The notes beneath the pieces are model-generated. The model ran no database searches. It worked only from the letters and a program-made list of their open reading frames with translations, and was not told the origin of the DNA. Position numbers and translations under genes: made by a program. Below are positions 7,056 to 15,592 of a stretch of 22,528 bases of DNA, one piece after another (position 1 is the stretch's first letter; each line of letters starts with the position of its first letter). Source of the stretch: Myxococcales bacterium (GTDB taxonomy: Bacteria > Myxococcota_A > Polyangia > Polyangiales > Polyangiaceae); the NCBI GenBank assembly GCA_013298325.1, contig JAAFHJ010000021.1, positions 1 to 22,528 of the forward strand. The letters run 5' to 3'.

Positions 7056-7093
7056 GAACGCCCGCTTCTTGACTAGGCAAGAGACGGGCGTTC
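7056..7093 (-). terminator. Rho-independent terminator after the kinase gene
   Basis: GAACGCCCG (7056-7064) pairs perfectly with CGGGCGTTC (7085-7093), with a further inner stem TCTTG/CAAGA. Read on the minus strand it follows the kinase stop at 7121 by 27 bp and is followed by CTATTTTTGTT. On the plus strand it is followed by TTTTCT, so it may also work in the other direction. Confidence 0.85.
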
Positions 7094-7120
7094 TTTTCTA
7101 CGGCTGTACCGGGAGGTCGC

Positions 7121-8527
7121 TCAGCGGAGGGCGAACCCGAGGACCGCTGCAGCGGCGACCACAAGCACACCGACGGCGATGAAATAGGGCCAGAGAGGCT
7201 TCGCGGGCGGCGCTGCCGCGGCGCGCGTTGACACCGGGTTCCACTCTTCCGCGGAGCCAGGGGCTGTGCGCTGCGGGGGGCGCATCGCCGGTGGCGGAGG
7301 CACCTGTGCGAACGACGGGGCCGGCGGTCGCGGGGGCGGCGCCTCCTCGAAATTCATCGGTTTTGGCTGCGCGAGCATCCCCGGAAGGCGCCCGGACGGC
7401 GGCGCTGGCGGCGGAGGCGCGTTTCGCGGAAGCATTGGCCCCGCGTTGGGGGACGGTGCCGGCGGCGGCGCCGAAATCGGGGAACGGACGCCGGCGGGGA
7501 GTTCGCCCGGCATGTAGTTCGCGGGCGCCATCAACGTGGCTGCGTCGTCTTCGTCGAGGTCGTCGAGCGCGAAAGCGTGGGCGAGCGACTTGCGCATCGC
7601 CTCGTCCTGGGTCGGATCCTCTTGAATGACCACGCCTTCTGGCGAAGGGGCCGCATCGGTGCCGAGGCGACCGTATTGGCTGCCGGCGGCGGCTGCGAGG
7701 GCGCGGCGAAAGCTACTGAGATCGGGGAATCGCTGCGAAGGGTCAAACGCGACCGCACGTGCGAAGACGTCACGGATCGCCTCCGAGACATTCATGTCGC
7801 GCGCCGAGGGGACGTTGACCTCCTCGTTGGCGACCATCGCAAATAGCAGCGCAGCCGACGGCGATTCACGAAGTTTACGCCCGGAAAGCAGCGTAATTGC
7901 AGTCATTCCAAGGGCGAACTGGTCGGACCAGGGGCCCGTGTCATCACGATTTCCGGTGACCTGCTCGGGCGCCATATACCCGGGCGAACCCAAAATATCG
8001 CCCGCTGTGGTGAGCTGCTCGCCATCCCCTTCGGTCTCCGCGAGGCGCGCAATGCCAAAATCGAGAACCTTTACCTGCCCATCGGGGAGGAGGACGATGT
8101 TGGACGGCTTGATATCGCGGTGGAGAATGCCGACCATGTGGGCCGCTTCAAGGACTTCGGCGACCTGCATGGCCACACGAAGTGCGAGCCCCGTCGCTAG
8201 CCGCTGGCCGCGCCCGACCCAGGAATCGAGAGCTCCCCCTTCGAGGAGTTCGAGCACGAGGAACGGCGCACCCTTTTCGTCCTCGCCATCGTCGAGGACT
8301 TTGACGACGCCGGGATGATTGATCTTGTTCCCGACGTACCCCTCGCGCTGAAAACGCGCGAGGATCTCGGGGCTGCGCATGGCGCGCGGAAGCAGGATCT
8401 TCAGCGCGACTTTGTGTCCGTTGCGGTGGGTGCCCGCATAGACCTCCGCCATGCCGCCACGGCCAAGTAGCCGTTCAAGCTGCCATTTTCCCGCGAAGCG
8501 GGTACCGGTCCTGTCGAACTCTTCCAT
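7121..8527 (-). CDS. Membrane-anchored Ser/Thr protein kinase
   Basis: This 468-aa Hanks-type kinase has the Gly loop LLGRGGMAEVY (about residues 20-30), VALK lysine (43), HRDIKPSN (Asp138), DFG (156-158), and GSPGYMAPEQ as activation-segment end. The kinase domain runs to about residue 280. A long Pro/Ala-rich linker with PPPPAPP runs follows, then one C-terminal membrane helix (about 448-466, PYFIAVGVLVVAAAAVLGFA) ending in two or three residues. With no extracellular domain it must sense through partners or lipids, or act on membrane-proximal substrates. The ATG at 8527 fits the usual distance to the Gly loop. The frame is open to an ATG at 8635, but codons there have poor third-position GC and are probably non-coding. 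It is downstream of the proline-rich protein gene and ends at a strong terminator. Confidence 0.92.
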   Translation of the reverse strand: MEEFDRTGTRFAGKWQLERLLGRGGMAEVYAGTHRNGHKVALKILLPRAMRSPEILARFQREGYVGNKINHPGVVKVLDDGEDEKGAPFLVLELLEGGALDSWVGRGQRLATGLALRVAMQVAEVLEAAHMVGILHRDIKPSNIVLLPDGQVKVLDFGIARLAETEGDGEQLTTAGDILGSPGYMAPEQVTGNRDDTGPWSDQFALGMTAITLLSGRKLRESPSAALLFAMVANEEVNVPSARDMNVSEAIRDVFARAVAFDPSQRFPDLSSFRRALAAAAGSQYGRLGTDAAPSPEGVVIQEDPTQDEAMRKSLAHAFALDDLDEDDAATLMAPANYMPGELPAGVRSPISAPPPAPSPNAGPMLPRNAPPPPAPPSGRLPGMLAQPKPMNFEEAPPPRPPAPSFAQVPPPPAMRPPQRTAPGSAEEWNPVSTRAAAAPPAKPLWPYFIAVGVLVVAAAAVLGFALR

Positions 8528-8704
8528 CAGGGGGGCGCCGGGCTTCGGCTCGCTTCGAACTGCTTCCGTGGCAAAAACGGCAACGATGCCGCAAAAACTA
8601 GCCGCTCGACGGCCCCTCATGGGGGCGCAAGACATGCGCCTCTACGGGTATCCGAAACCGCGCGCTTCAGGCAATAGCTGATTCGGCGGTCACGGCTTCG
8701 TGTC

Positions 8705-9379
8705 CTACTCATCCTCGCGGCGGGGCGGTGGGCGGTCGGAGCGCGGCGCGATCGTCGGCCGTTTGTGGGGCGGTGACGTGGCGAGGGGGCGCCGCTCGTC
8801 CTTCGTCGCGAGTTGAGCGAGCGTAAATACTTGCGATCGTAGCGGATCTTCCGCCTTCGGAGCTCCGCGGGGCGGCGGCGTCGAGTCCCGAATTTCTGGC
8901 GCCGGCGGCGGCTCCGTGGCCGGGCGCGAGGCTGCATAGGGATTCGGCGGCACCGACGCACGCGTGCTCCGATTTGCCGTAGGGAGGAACGTCGCCGAAG
9001 GGACCGGCGGGGGGGCCGACGGAACGCGGGGCGGCGGCAGGCGCGAAGCGCTCGGCGGTGGCGGCGGGATCGGGCGCCGTCCCATGCTGTTTTCGGTTGT
9101 AAAATCAGTAAATCTGGTCACCGTCCGCGTCCGGAGGAGTGCGATGCGGCCGTCGGTGACACGACCGAGCAGCAGCTGCGCGCCGACCTGCGGCAGCGCG
9201 AGGAGTCCGCCGGGGACGGTCACATCGAGGGCGGCCACAAACTGCGCCCCGAGGTAGCGCTCTTCCGCGCTCTCTTCCTCGGGCCCGCGACCGCGAAAGC
9301 TGTCGACCCGAACGCAAACGCCGCTGTCATCGAGGAACAGCGTGTAGTTTCCAACTTCCGCGGAATAGGCGATCGACAT
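8705..9379 (-). CDS. Hypothetical protein with proline-rich C-terminal half
   Basis: I do not recognise the family of this 224-aa protein. Residues 1-100 look like a compact mixed or beta-rich domain (SAEVGNYTLFLDDSGVCVRV, ERYLGAQFVAALDV, QVGAQLLLGRVTDGRIALLRT). From about residue 100 it turns into a disordered Pro/Ser/Arg-rich tail with PIPPPPP and PPPRVP runs and several Thr/Ser sites. There is no signal peptide, so it is probably cytosolic. It lies directly upstream of the membrane kinase on the same strand (177 bp to the preferred kinase start) and may be its substrate or adaptor; this rests on position only. The ATG at 9379 gives a clean start but a weak ribosome binding site. Confidence 0.75.
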   Translation of the reverse strand: MSIAYSAEVGNYTLFLDDSGVCVRVDSFRGRGPEEESAEERYLGAQFVAALDVTVPGGLLALPQVGAQLLLGRVTDGRIALLRTRTVTRFTDFTTENSMGRRPIPPPPPSASRLPPPRVPSAPPPVPSATFLPTANRSTRASVPPNPYAASRPATEPPPAPEIRDSTPPPRGAPKAEDPLRSQVFTLAQLATKDERRPLATSPPHKRPTIAPRSDRPPPRREDE

Positions 9380-9564
9380 GAGGGCAGCGAGCGCCTTAGC
9401 AAATTGTGCCTGCGGAACGAAATCCGCGTATCCTCACGACCGCTGCGAATTCTTTGAAAGCTGCGGCGTTCCCGCAGTCGGTCTTTTTGATCGAACGGAA
9501 ACAGTCCGCCGCGTATTCTTCGCTCGGTCCGCGAACCGCCCACCCCACGTCGAGAGCCGCCTGC

Positions 9565-10041
9565 ATGCCTACCTTTAACGTCGTTCAACGCCTGGTCGCT
9601 CTTACCCCTCAGTACGAGATCCGCGAGGGGGATACGCTCTCCTACGTTGCGACCGGGAAGGTAATGACGACGACGCCGAAACTCGCGCTCTTTGGGCCTG
9701 AAGGCGAGTCGGGGAAGGTTCTCGCGACCATGGAGGGCAACTTCCTCCAAACGACGTTCAACTGCTTTGACACCGCAGGAAAGACCCTCTGTACGCTTGT
9801 TTTTCCTGCGCTTTCTTTGACAAAGCGCTTTCGACTCGAGGTCGGAGAAAAGGTGTATTCGGCGAATGGTGGCGTCATGGGGAACGTGTTTTCCTGCAAA
9901 GACGCCGCCGGGAACTCGGCATTTTCCGTGAAGAGAAAGCAGTCCTTTCGGGACGCGTTTGATCTAGAAGTTGCTGACGATCTCGACCCCCACGCCGGGC
10001 TGCTTTGTTCGATTGCGATCTACCAACACTTCAACTTCTGA
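9565..10041 (+). CDS. LURP-one-related (scramblase/tubby-fold) family protein
   Basis: The 158-aa product consists almost wholly of one domain resembling the LURP-one-related (LOR, formerly DUF567) family, which shares the 12-stranded barrel fold of phospholipid scramblases and the Tubby C-terminus. Visible features are YEIREGDT, alternating beta-strand patterns such as TLVFPALSLTKRFRLEVG, the pair KVYSANGGVMGNVFSCKDAAGN, and DPHAGLLCSIAIYQH near the end, the usual C-terminal hydrophobic helix of the fold. No signal peptide is present. The biochemical role in bacteria is not established. The frame is open upstream to 9406, but the ATG at 9565 begins the conserved part. The stop overlaps the next ATG by one base (TGATG), so the two genes are translationally coupled. 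Confidence 0.8.
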   Translation: MPTFNVVQRLVALTPQYEIREGDTLSYVATGKVMTTTPKLALFGPEGESGKVLATMEGNFLQTTFNCFDTAGKTLCTLVFPALSLTKRFRLEVGEKVYSANGGVMGNVFSCKDAAGNSAFSVKRKQSFRDAFDLEVADDLDPHAGLLCSIAIYQHFNF

Positions 10042-10547
10042 TGAGCACGGAAGTCCCGAAGAAGCCGCCCATGGGTGGTGGCGCGACGTTGAAGCGAAGC
10101 GCTCCCAAGCCGCCGCCGGCCGTCGCCGCGAAGCCGACCAAGAAGCCTGCGCAAAAGCCGGTGACCGGCCCCACGCGAAGCGCGCCAAAAGCAGCTGCTC
10201 GTCCGCCCGGAACCGCCGGAGGCGGTGAGGAAACGGCGAGCAGGGGTGCAGCTGCTCCAAGAGCAGCCGCTCCAAGAGCAGCCGCGCCAAAAGCGGCACC
10301 AAGACTGGACGCGCCGACACGTGCCGCCGAAACGGACGTCGACGTCGCGGTGAAGCCGGCGAAGACGCTCGCGGTGGAGATCGATGGCGTCGCCCTCCCC
10401 GACGAAGACGCGATCGCCGTCTGGCGCCGATTTTCCGAGTGGATGGAAGAGAAGAACGATCTCAAGGGGTTCGCCGCCGAGGAGGGGGTCGCCGCTGTCA
10501 AGCCGACCGTGAAGAACGGTCGCCCCACGCTCCTCGTCACGAACTGA
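10041..10547 (+). CDS. Lys/Pro/Ala-rich low-complexity protein with small C-terminal domain
   Basis: The 168-aa product has a disordered, basic N-terminal two thirds (KRSAPKPPPAVAAKPTKKP and similar) and a small acidic C-terminal domain from about residue 110 (LAVEIDGVALPDEDAIAVWRRFSEWMEEKN...). I recognise neither. Residues 51-68 are encoded by a copy of the 56-bp palindromic repeat found at 5405-5544, read in frame as AAARPPGTAGGGEETASR. Immediately after it lie three 5-codon repeats (AAAPR/K). The start ATG overlaps the LOR gene stop. It may be a nucleic-acid- or membrane-surface-binding protein because of its charge, but that is only a guess. No signal peptide. Confidence 0.75.
   Translation: MSTEVPKKPPMGGGATLKRSAPKPPPAVAAKPTKKPAQKPVTGPTRSAPKAAARPPGTAGGGEETASRGAAAPRAAAPRAAAPKAAPRLDAPTRAAETDVDVAVKPAKTLAVEIDGVALPDEDAIAVWRRFSEWMEEKNDLKGFAAEEGVAAVKPTVKNGRPTLLVTN
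10193..10242 (+). repeat. Coding copy of the 56-bp palindromic element
   Basis: These 50 bases match the reverse complement of 5436-5485 (and of 5492-5541) at 48 of 50 positions, including the ACCGCC-GGA-GGCGGT hairpin. The copy keeps the reading frame and is the only part of this low-complexity gene that departs from the Ala/Pro/Lys pattern. Relative to the coding strand it has the same orientation as the array behind the helical-repeat gene. Confidence 0.9.
10248..10304 (+). repeat. 15-bp in-frame tandem repeat (AAAPR units)
   Basis: Three consecutive 15-bp units encode AAAPR, AAAPR, AAAPK, followed by a shortened AAPR. They directly follow the palindromic element copy, so the region appears prone to repeat expansion. 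Confidence 0.7.
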
Positions 10548-10638
10548 ACGTCGGCGCGTTACCGCACGTCGGATACCGTCCGAGAAATTCCTCCCTTGTG
10601 CGGGAACCTGCGGCATCGTGCGTGGTCGAGGACCGCCC

Positions 10639-13600
10639 ATGATCGCACGCACCGCTCGCTTGACCCTCCGTCGTCGCCGCCCCCTTCTCCTCGGTATCCT
10701 TCCGTTTGTACTGGCATTTGTGCCGTCGGCCTATGCCGATCGCGGCGTAACCGTTGGCCCAACGACGATGCCGCTCGCCCCTTCGGCGGCGCGTGTCGCC
10801 CGGGGAATTGCCGTGGCCGTCCACGCCCCCACCCAGCTCGTCGTCGGCGCAAGCTTCCCCTTCGTGCTTGAGGCGATCGGCTTCGCGACCGCCGATCGCG
10901 GCGAGCCGCTCCCCGGCGCGACCGTGGAAGTCGGCTGGGACCCGTCGGGCGGTGCGAGCACTTCCGTTGCTGCTCTCAAAGGCACTTCCGATGCCGATGG
11001 GCGTTTTTCGGGATCCTTAATCCTTCCGCCGGGAGAGGGGCCCGCGAAGCTACTCATTCGCGTTTCTGCCGCCGGCCACGAGCGCGTTGAGACGATCTCC
11101 GTCGGACGCCTCGACGCGAAATCACTTGCGGTCATTGCTCCGAAAACGGACGTTCGCCCCGGCTCAACCGTCTCTGCTCGCCTCCAGCTTCGCGACGAAG
11201 TCGCGACGACGGCTGTCGCCGGTGCGCCCATTGAAGTTCGTTTTGAGGAATCGGGAATTCTGCTCGCAAAAAAAGTCGTGACGACCGATCGCGGCGGCTC
11301 CGCATTGGTGAACTTTCAGGTTCCGCCGGGGGCGCTCGCCGGTTCACGATTCACCCTCCACGCCGATACGCCCGGCGCCAGCGGGGCGGTGACCTACAGC
11401 GTCGAGTCGGACGCCCCCGCCGTTCCGTCGGTTAACGTTGCATGGGAAGAGACTGAACTCCGCCCTGGCGCAACCGGTAAAGCCATTGTTTCGTACCTCG
11501 ACGCTGCGAATCATCCGGTCGTAGGCGCCTCCGTTCGGATCGTCGCTTCTGCAAAGAGTTCTGCCCCCAGCGACGCGGAATGGAAACTGATTACCCCCGT
11601 AAAAACGGGCAGTGATGGTCGTTATGTCTACTCGTTTGTTGCGCCGACCCTCATTCCTCCAAATGGCGCAAATTATACCATTTTTGCAAAGCTCTCCGTC
11701 GATGGCCAAGACCGTGTCCTCTCCGGCACCGTCGCCATCGGCCGCGTGCGTGCATCGCTCGACGTCCTTCCGGAGACCGGGGAACTTGTTCCGGGGGCGC
11801 CCCAGGATCTCCTTTTTCGTGCGGAGCATGATGGGAAACCTCTCGCAAATTTGCCGCTGATCATTCGCGGTGATTTTGCGAACGGCAAGCCGCTGGACGT
11901 CGTGACCAATCGGGATGGTCTCGCGAAGATTTCTGTGACGCCCCCCGCCGATACCGGCGCCCATCGGAACAACGCCTTTGCCGGGAGCTGTGCGACGAAC
12001 GTCGGCACGACGGTGGAAATCGCGCCTGGGCCGACAGCAAATCCTGAAATTGCTTCACTTTTGGGGACCCGGACCGTCTGCGTCCCGGTTGCCAAAGCGC
12101 GGCGCCTCTTTGTCGACGTCGACCGCCCGGTCTTGCGTGGCGGCGAGGAACTCGTGGTGCGCCTACGGGGCGCGGAGAATGGCGTTCGCTACGTCGTGAC
12201 GGCGACCAGCACCGACCACCCGACCGTGCTCAATGGTCTCGCCGCTGCCGACGGATCTTACCGAATTTCCATGCCTTCTGGCGCTCGCGGCCTCTTCCAC
12301 GTCGAGGCGATGCGCTTCTCGCGGCCGGCCGATGAGCCGGCGGAGGCGCCACGTTCGACCGGCGAAGAGGGGCCCGATGCCCGCGCCCGCGAAGAGGCAC
12401 GCCTCTCCGGCCGCGTTGTCCTTGTGGCCCCCGACCACGCCCCCACACTCACCGTCGAAAAGATCGAAGGTCGCCTCGTTCCCGGCGGGACGGTGCGCGT
12501 CTCGGTCCGCCTCGAAGCCGACGGAAAGCCGGTCGCCGGTTCGGTCGCCGCCCTTGTTTCTCGGGCCGATCACCTCGCAAAAGGGGCCGACGTCCGCTTC
12601 GACGACAAACGAAATATTTGTCCCGTCTACGATGAGAAAATTGGCTCTGAAAAGTCGACCTGTGAGCGATTTTTTGAGGGCACGAGCCCCGCCGATGTAC
12701 TTCTTCGAAAGAGCGCACTCACTGAGTTTGTCGCGGGTCGTTCCCCGGTGCTTGATCCGCTCGCGACCGCACGCGCCGATTTTCGGGAGGCCTTCGAGCA
12801 CGCCGTTGCGTCGCTCCACAAATCGGTTCTTGAGGCGTCGAGCGATCGGGCGACCCTCGCAGACGTCCGGCGCGGAAATGGTCCTGGGGCCGCTTTCCAT
12901 CCGGAATTGCTTGCATCCTTGTTTGGCGTCAGCGGCGACGCCCCCAGTGACGACGTCCCCCACACGCCGGGAGGCGAGCCGATTTCCCTCCGTGATCTTC
13001 TCGGGCGTGATGCCCAGGTGAACTTCTCGGTCGTCGCAAAGCGGGTCACCCGCTTGAAACTTCTCCGTGCACTTCTCAAGCTTCGCGACGCGAGAAAATC
13101 TCTCGATAGAGACGAGCCGGTCTTCCATGATCCCAATGTGTTTCTCCGTCGCGAGCTTCGGGAAGGGGCATTGACGGAAGCGGAACTCCTCGACCCTTGG
13201 GGTGGAACCCTTGCCTTTAAGCAGAAGGCGGGGCCGGAAGCCTTCCCCTTCTTGACCATCACCCACGGCTGGGTGCTTGCCAGTCCGGGGCCCGACGGCA
13301 AGCTTGGAACCGGCGACGACATCGACGACCCGTTTCAGCGGGTCGTCCGCGAAGGGACGCCGCTGGCCCGCGCCGTCGATGAACAACGCATGGTCGATGC
13401 ACGTTGGGACGTCGAAGTCTCCGACGCAACGGTCGCCAAGTGGACTGAAATTCTTGAGAAAATGATCGATATCGGCGGGCTCACGGGGGGCTTTGGCACC
13501 GGATCCGGTCAGGGCTTTGGCAGCGGGGGAGGTGGCCTGGGTGGGAGCCACATGGGGAAAGCACCCCGGATTCGTTACGGATCCGACGATGGGTTCCAAG

Positions 13601-15570
13601 CACCGGTCGAGATCGGCCCCGATGGGCGCGCCGTCCTTGAGTTGAAGCTTGGCGCCGAAGAAGCGAACTACCGCGGCCTCCTCGTGGCGACCGATCTTCG
13701 CGGGCTCCACGCCGCGACGATGGTCGAACTCCCGGCGGCGCTCCCGACGTCGATCCGGGCTGGATTGCCGGCAAACCTCGTGCGTGGCGATACGCTCGCG
13801 CTGCCGATTGTTGCGCGAAATCGGACCGATGCGCCGCGCAATCTCTCCTGGTCGGTGGAGGTCGGTGGAGGTGGCGCGCTCACCTTGGCGGGGCCGACGA
13901 GCGGCAGCTGGACGGTCCCTGCGAACGGCGAAGCGACGGTGACCGCAAACGTCGCTGCACCCCGGACCGGCGGCGGGGCGGTGACGGTTCGCCTCTTCGA
14001 AAATGGTAAAGAAATTGATAGCTTTCAGACGGAGACCGCCGTTGGCGAAGCTGCCACAGCGGCGACCGTGATCACCACCTTCACGGCGACCGGTGCGACG
14101 CGGCTCGACCTCCCCGACGAGGCGCGCACGGCGCCGGTCACCGTCGTCGTGAGTCGCCGGCTTGGGGAGGCGGGGGCCGGTTGGCTTCGAAGCGACACCG
14201 TGCCGCGCGCGCTGGCGAGCCTGGCACCGTCGCACCTCGCCGATCGGGACGCCGTCTCCCAGGCGCTCGCCGTCGTGAATCGCTTGAAAACAGCAGGCTT
14301 TACGGTGGCTGCAGACACCTCGGCGGAGGAGCGCCTCTTCGATACGCTCGCCGCTCGCTACGCATCGCTGCCCGGTGGTTCCGAGGTCGCGACCGCCCGT
14401 CAGACGCGGGCGCTTGCCGGTTGGGAGTCGGCCTCGGGCAAGGCAGACGCACGCAAAAAAACGGATAAAAAACAGAATCCTTCGGTCGTTGCGTGCCCGT
14501 CGGCCCACGGGAAGCTCGACGTGGCGGCGGCCGAGTTCGAGCCGGCGACCGGTGGCGAAGCCTGCTGGGACGCGTGGGTCTCCGAAACGGCCAAGCGGTT
14601 GACCGAGGGGGACAGCGTCGAGGACGTTTCACGAGCGATTTTGCTCTTTTCCGAGCGCCCCCAGCGCCGGCCAACGGCGGCGGCCCTCGCGGAACGCCTC
14701 GAGAAGCTCGTCGGCCTCGGCAAGGACGGCCGTTTCACCTTGGGCGGCATCGCCGGCCCCCGCGACGACGCCCATCGCGCCCTTCGCAGCCTCACCTACG
14801 CGGCACTCCTCGCCATTGTCGGTGAGCGCCCCGCCAACGGGCAGCGCGCCACCCCGGAGACGCTCCGGAGCAAGCTCCTCACCGAGCAGGCGGCCGATGG
14901 CGGCTTTGGAAGTCCCGAGGCGACACGCTGGGCGCTCTCCGCCCTCGGCGCGTTTGCCGGCACACCTGTCGGCGACGGACGAGCGGCGGCGTCCGACGGC
15001 GACCACCGTATGGTCGCCCCGTCGGTGACGATCGGTGATGGGGATGACGTCGAGAAATCGGTGGTTTTCGTAGGAGATATTGCCCGTTTTGCGCTTCCCG
15101 CGGGCGCTGCAGCCGTACGCGTTCAAGCGGGGGACGCGCCCGTTCTTGTTCGCGTTTCGCGCACCGTGACGCGCTCCTGGCTCGCGCCGCCGCGGCCGCT
15201 GGAAGGGGCGGTCACTACCAAATGGGAGACGTCCACGAAGGTCGCAGACCCCGAAAATCCTGAAAAAGAGCTCGTAAAGAGCGACGTCGGGCGCCTCTAC
15301 GTCACGTTCCCCGGCGACGGACGAAGCAAGACGCTCCACCTCACGCTCCCCCCCGGCGCCGTCCCCGCGGCCGCGATCGATGGCCTCGTGCGGTTCGGAA
15401 GTTCCCTAGATCTCACCCGAAAAGCCGATGGAGCGCCCCAGGTCGTCACGATCCCGTTGCGCTACACGCTCGCCGGGACCTTCCGCGTCCCGGAAGGCTC
15501 GGTCACGTACACCGACGGTCGGGCGCCAGCGGAAGTCGTTCCGTCGACGGTCGTCACCGTCGCACCGTGA
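10639..15570 (+). CDS. Alpha-2-macroglobulin-like exported protein, no thioester motif
   Basis: The 1643-aa product has a twin-basic signal peptide (MIARTARL..., cleavage after AYA about residue 34). Several Ig-like macroglobulin (MG) domains with the GTSDADGRFSGSLILPPG type of pattern follow to about residue 640. Residues 640-990 are an insert including a pseudopilin-G-like stretch (DPWGG at 852, GPDGKLGTGDD at 884-894) and a Gly-rich loop (about 955-975). The A2M core follows (SIRAGLPANLVRGDTLALPIVARNRTDAP), then an alpha-helical thioester-domain-like toroid (about 1180-1450, with LLTEQAADGGFGSPEATRWAL) and a C-terminal beta domain. Bacterial macroglobulins trap proteases in the periplasm. 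No CxEQ thioester is present, so covalent trapping is unlikely. The ATG at 10639 has GAGGA 7 nt upstream; a GTG at 10618 is less likely. Confidence 0.85.
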   Translation: MIARTARLTLRRRRPLLLGILPFVLAFVPSAYADRGVTVGPTTMPLAPSAARVARGIAVAVHAPTQLVVGASFPFVLEAIGFATADRGEPLPGATVEVGWDPSGGASTSVAALKGTSDADGRFSGSLILPPGEGPAKLLIRVSAAGHERVETISVGRLDAKSLAVIAPKTDVRPGSTVSARLQLRDEVATTAVAGAPIEVRFEESGILLAKKVVTTDRGGSALVNFQVPPGALAGSRFTLHADTPGASGAVTYSVESDAPAVPSVNVAWEETELRPGATGKAIVSYLDAANHPVVGASVRIVASAKSSAPSDAEWKLITPVKTGSDGRYVYSFVAPTLIPPNGANYTIFAKLSVDGQDRVLSGTVAIGRVRASLDVLPETGELVPGAPQDLLFRAEHDGKPLANLPLIIRGDFANGKPLDVVTNRDGLAKISVTPPADTGAHRNNAFAGSCATNVGTTVEIAPGPTANPEIASLLGTRTVCVPVAKARRLFVDVDRPVLRGGEELVVRLRGAENGVRYVVTATSTDHPTVLNGLAAADGSYRISMPSGARGLFHVEAMRFSRPADEPAEAPRSTGEEGPDARAREEARLSGRVVLVAPDHAPTLTVEKIEGRLVPGGTVRVSVRLEADGKPVAGSVAALVSRADHLAKGADVRFDDKRNICPVYDEKIGSEKSTCERFFEGTSPADVLLRKSALTEFVAGRSPVLDPLATARADFREAFEHAVASLHKSVLEASSDRATLADVRRGNGPGAAFHPELLASLFGVSGDAPSDDVPHTPGGEPISLRDLLGRDAQVNFSVVAKRVTRLKLLRALLKLRDARKSLDRDEPVFHDPNVFLRRELREGALTEAELLDPWGGTLAFKQKAGPEAFPFLTITHGWVLASPGPDGKLGTGDDIDDPFQRVVREGTPLARAVDEQRMVDARWDVEVSDATVAKWTEILEKMIDIGGLTGGFGTGSGQGFGSGGGGLGGSHMGKAPRIRYGSDDGFQAPVEIGPDGRAVLELKLGAEEANYRGLLVATDLRGLHAATMVELPAALPTSIRAGLPANLVRGDTLALPIVARNRTDAPRNLSWSVEVGGGGALTLAGPTSGSWTVPANGEATVTANVAAPRTGGGAVTVRLFENGKEIDSFQTETAVGEAATAATVITTFTATGATRLDLPDEARTAPVTVVVSRRLGEAGAGWLRSDTVPRALASLAPSHLADRDAVSQALAVVNRLKTAGFTVAADTSAEERLFDTLAARYASLPGGSEVATARQTRALAGWESASGKADARKKTDKKQNPSVVACPSAHGKLDVAAAEFEPATGGEACWDAWVSETAKRLTEGDSVEDVSRAILLFSERPQRRPTAAALAERLEKLVGLGKDGRFTLGGIAGPRDDAHRALRSLTYAALLAIVGERPANGQRATPETLRSKLLTEQAADGGFGSPEATRWALSALGAFAGTPVGDGRAAASDGDHRMVAPSVTIGDGDDVEKSVVFVGDIARFALPAGAAAVRVQAGDAPVLVRVSRTVTRSWLAPPRPLEGAVTTKWETSTKVADPENPEKELVKSDVGRLYVTFPGDGRSKTLHLTLPPGAVPAAAIDGLVRFGSSLDLTRKADGAPQVVTIPLRYTLAGTFRVPEGSVTYTDGRAPAEVVPSTVVTVAP

Positions 15571-15592
15571 CTCATAAGGCGTTAGAGTTCCT

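Noticed and set aside
9462..9490. Terminator-like hairpin (CTGCGG/CCGCAG followed by CTTTTT) upstream of the LOR gene
   Set aside because: The stem is only 6 bp, the T-run is 7 bases away, and it lies in a region between divergent starts where no transcript is expected to end.
12163..14508. Very long minus-strand open frame (781 codons) inside the macroglobulin-like gene
   Set aside because: The plus-strand frame has a signal peptide, ribosome site and domain motifs; the antisense frame is Arg/Gly-rich, has no recognisable domain and is expected from high-GC codon use.
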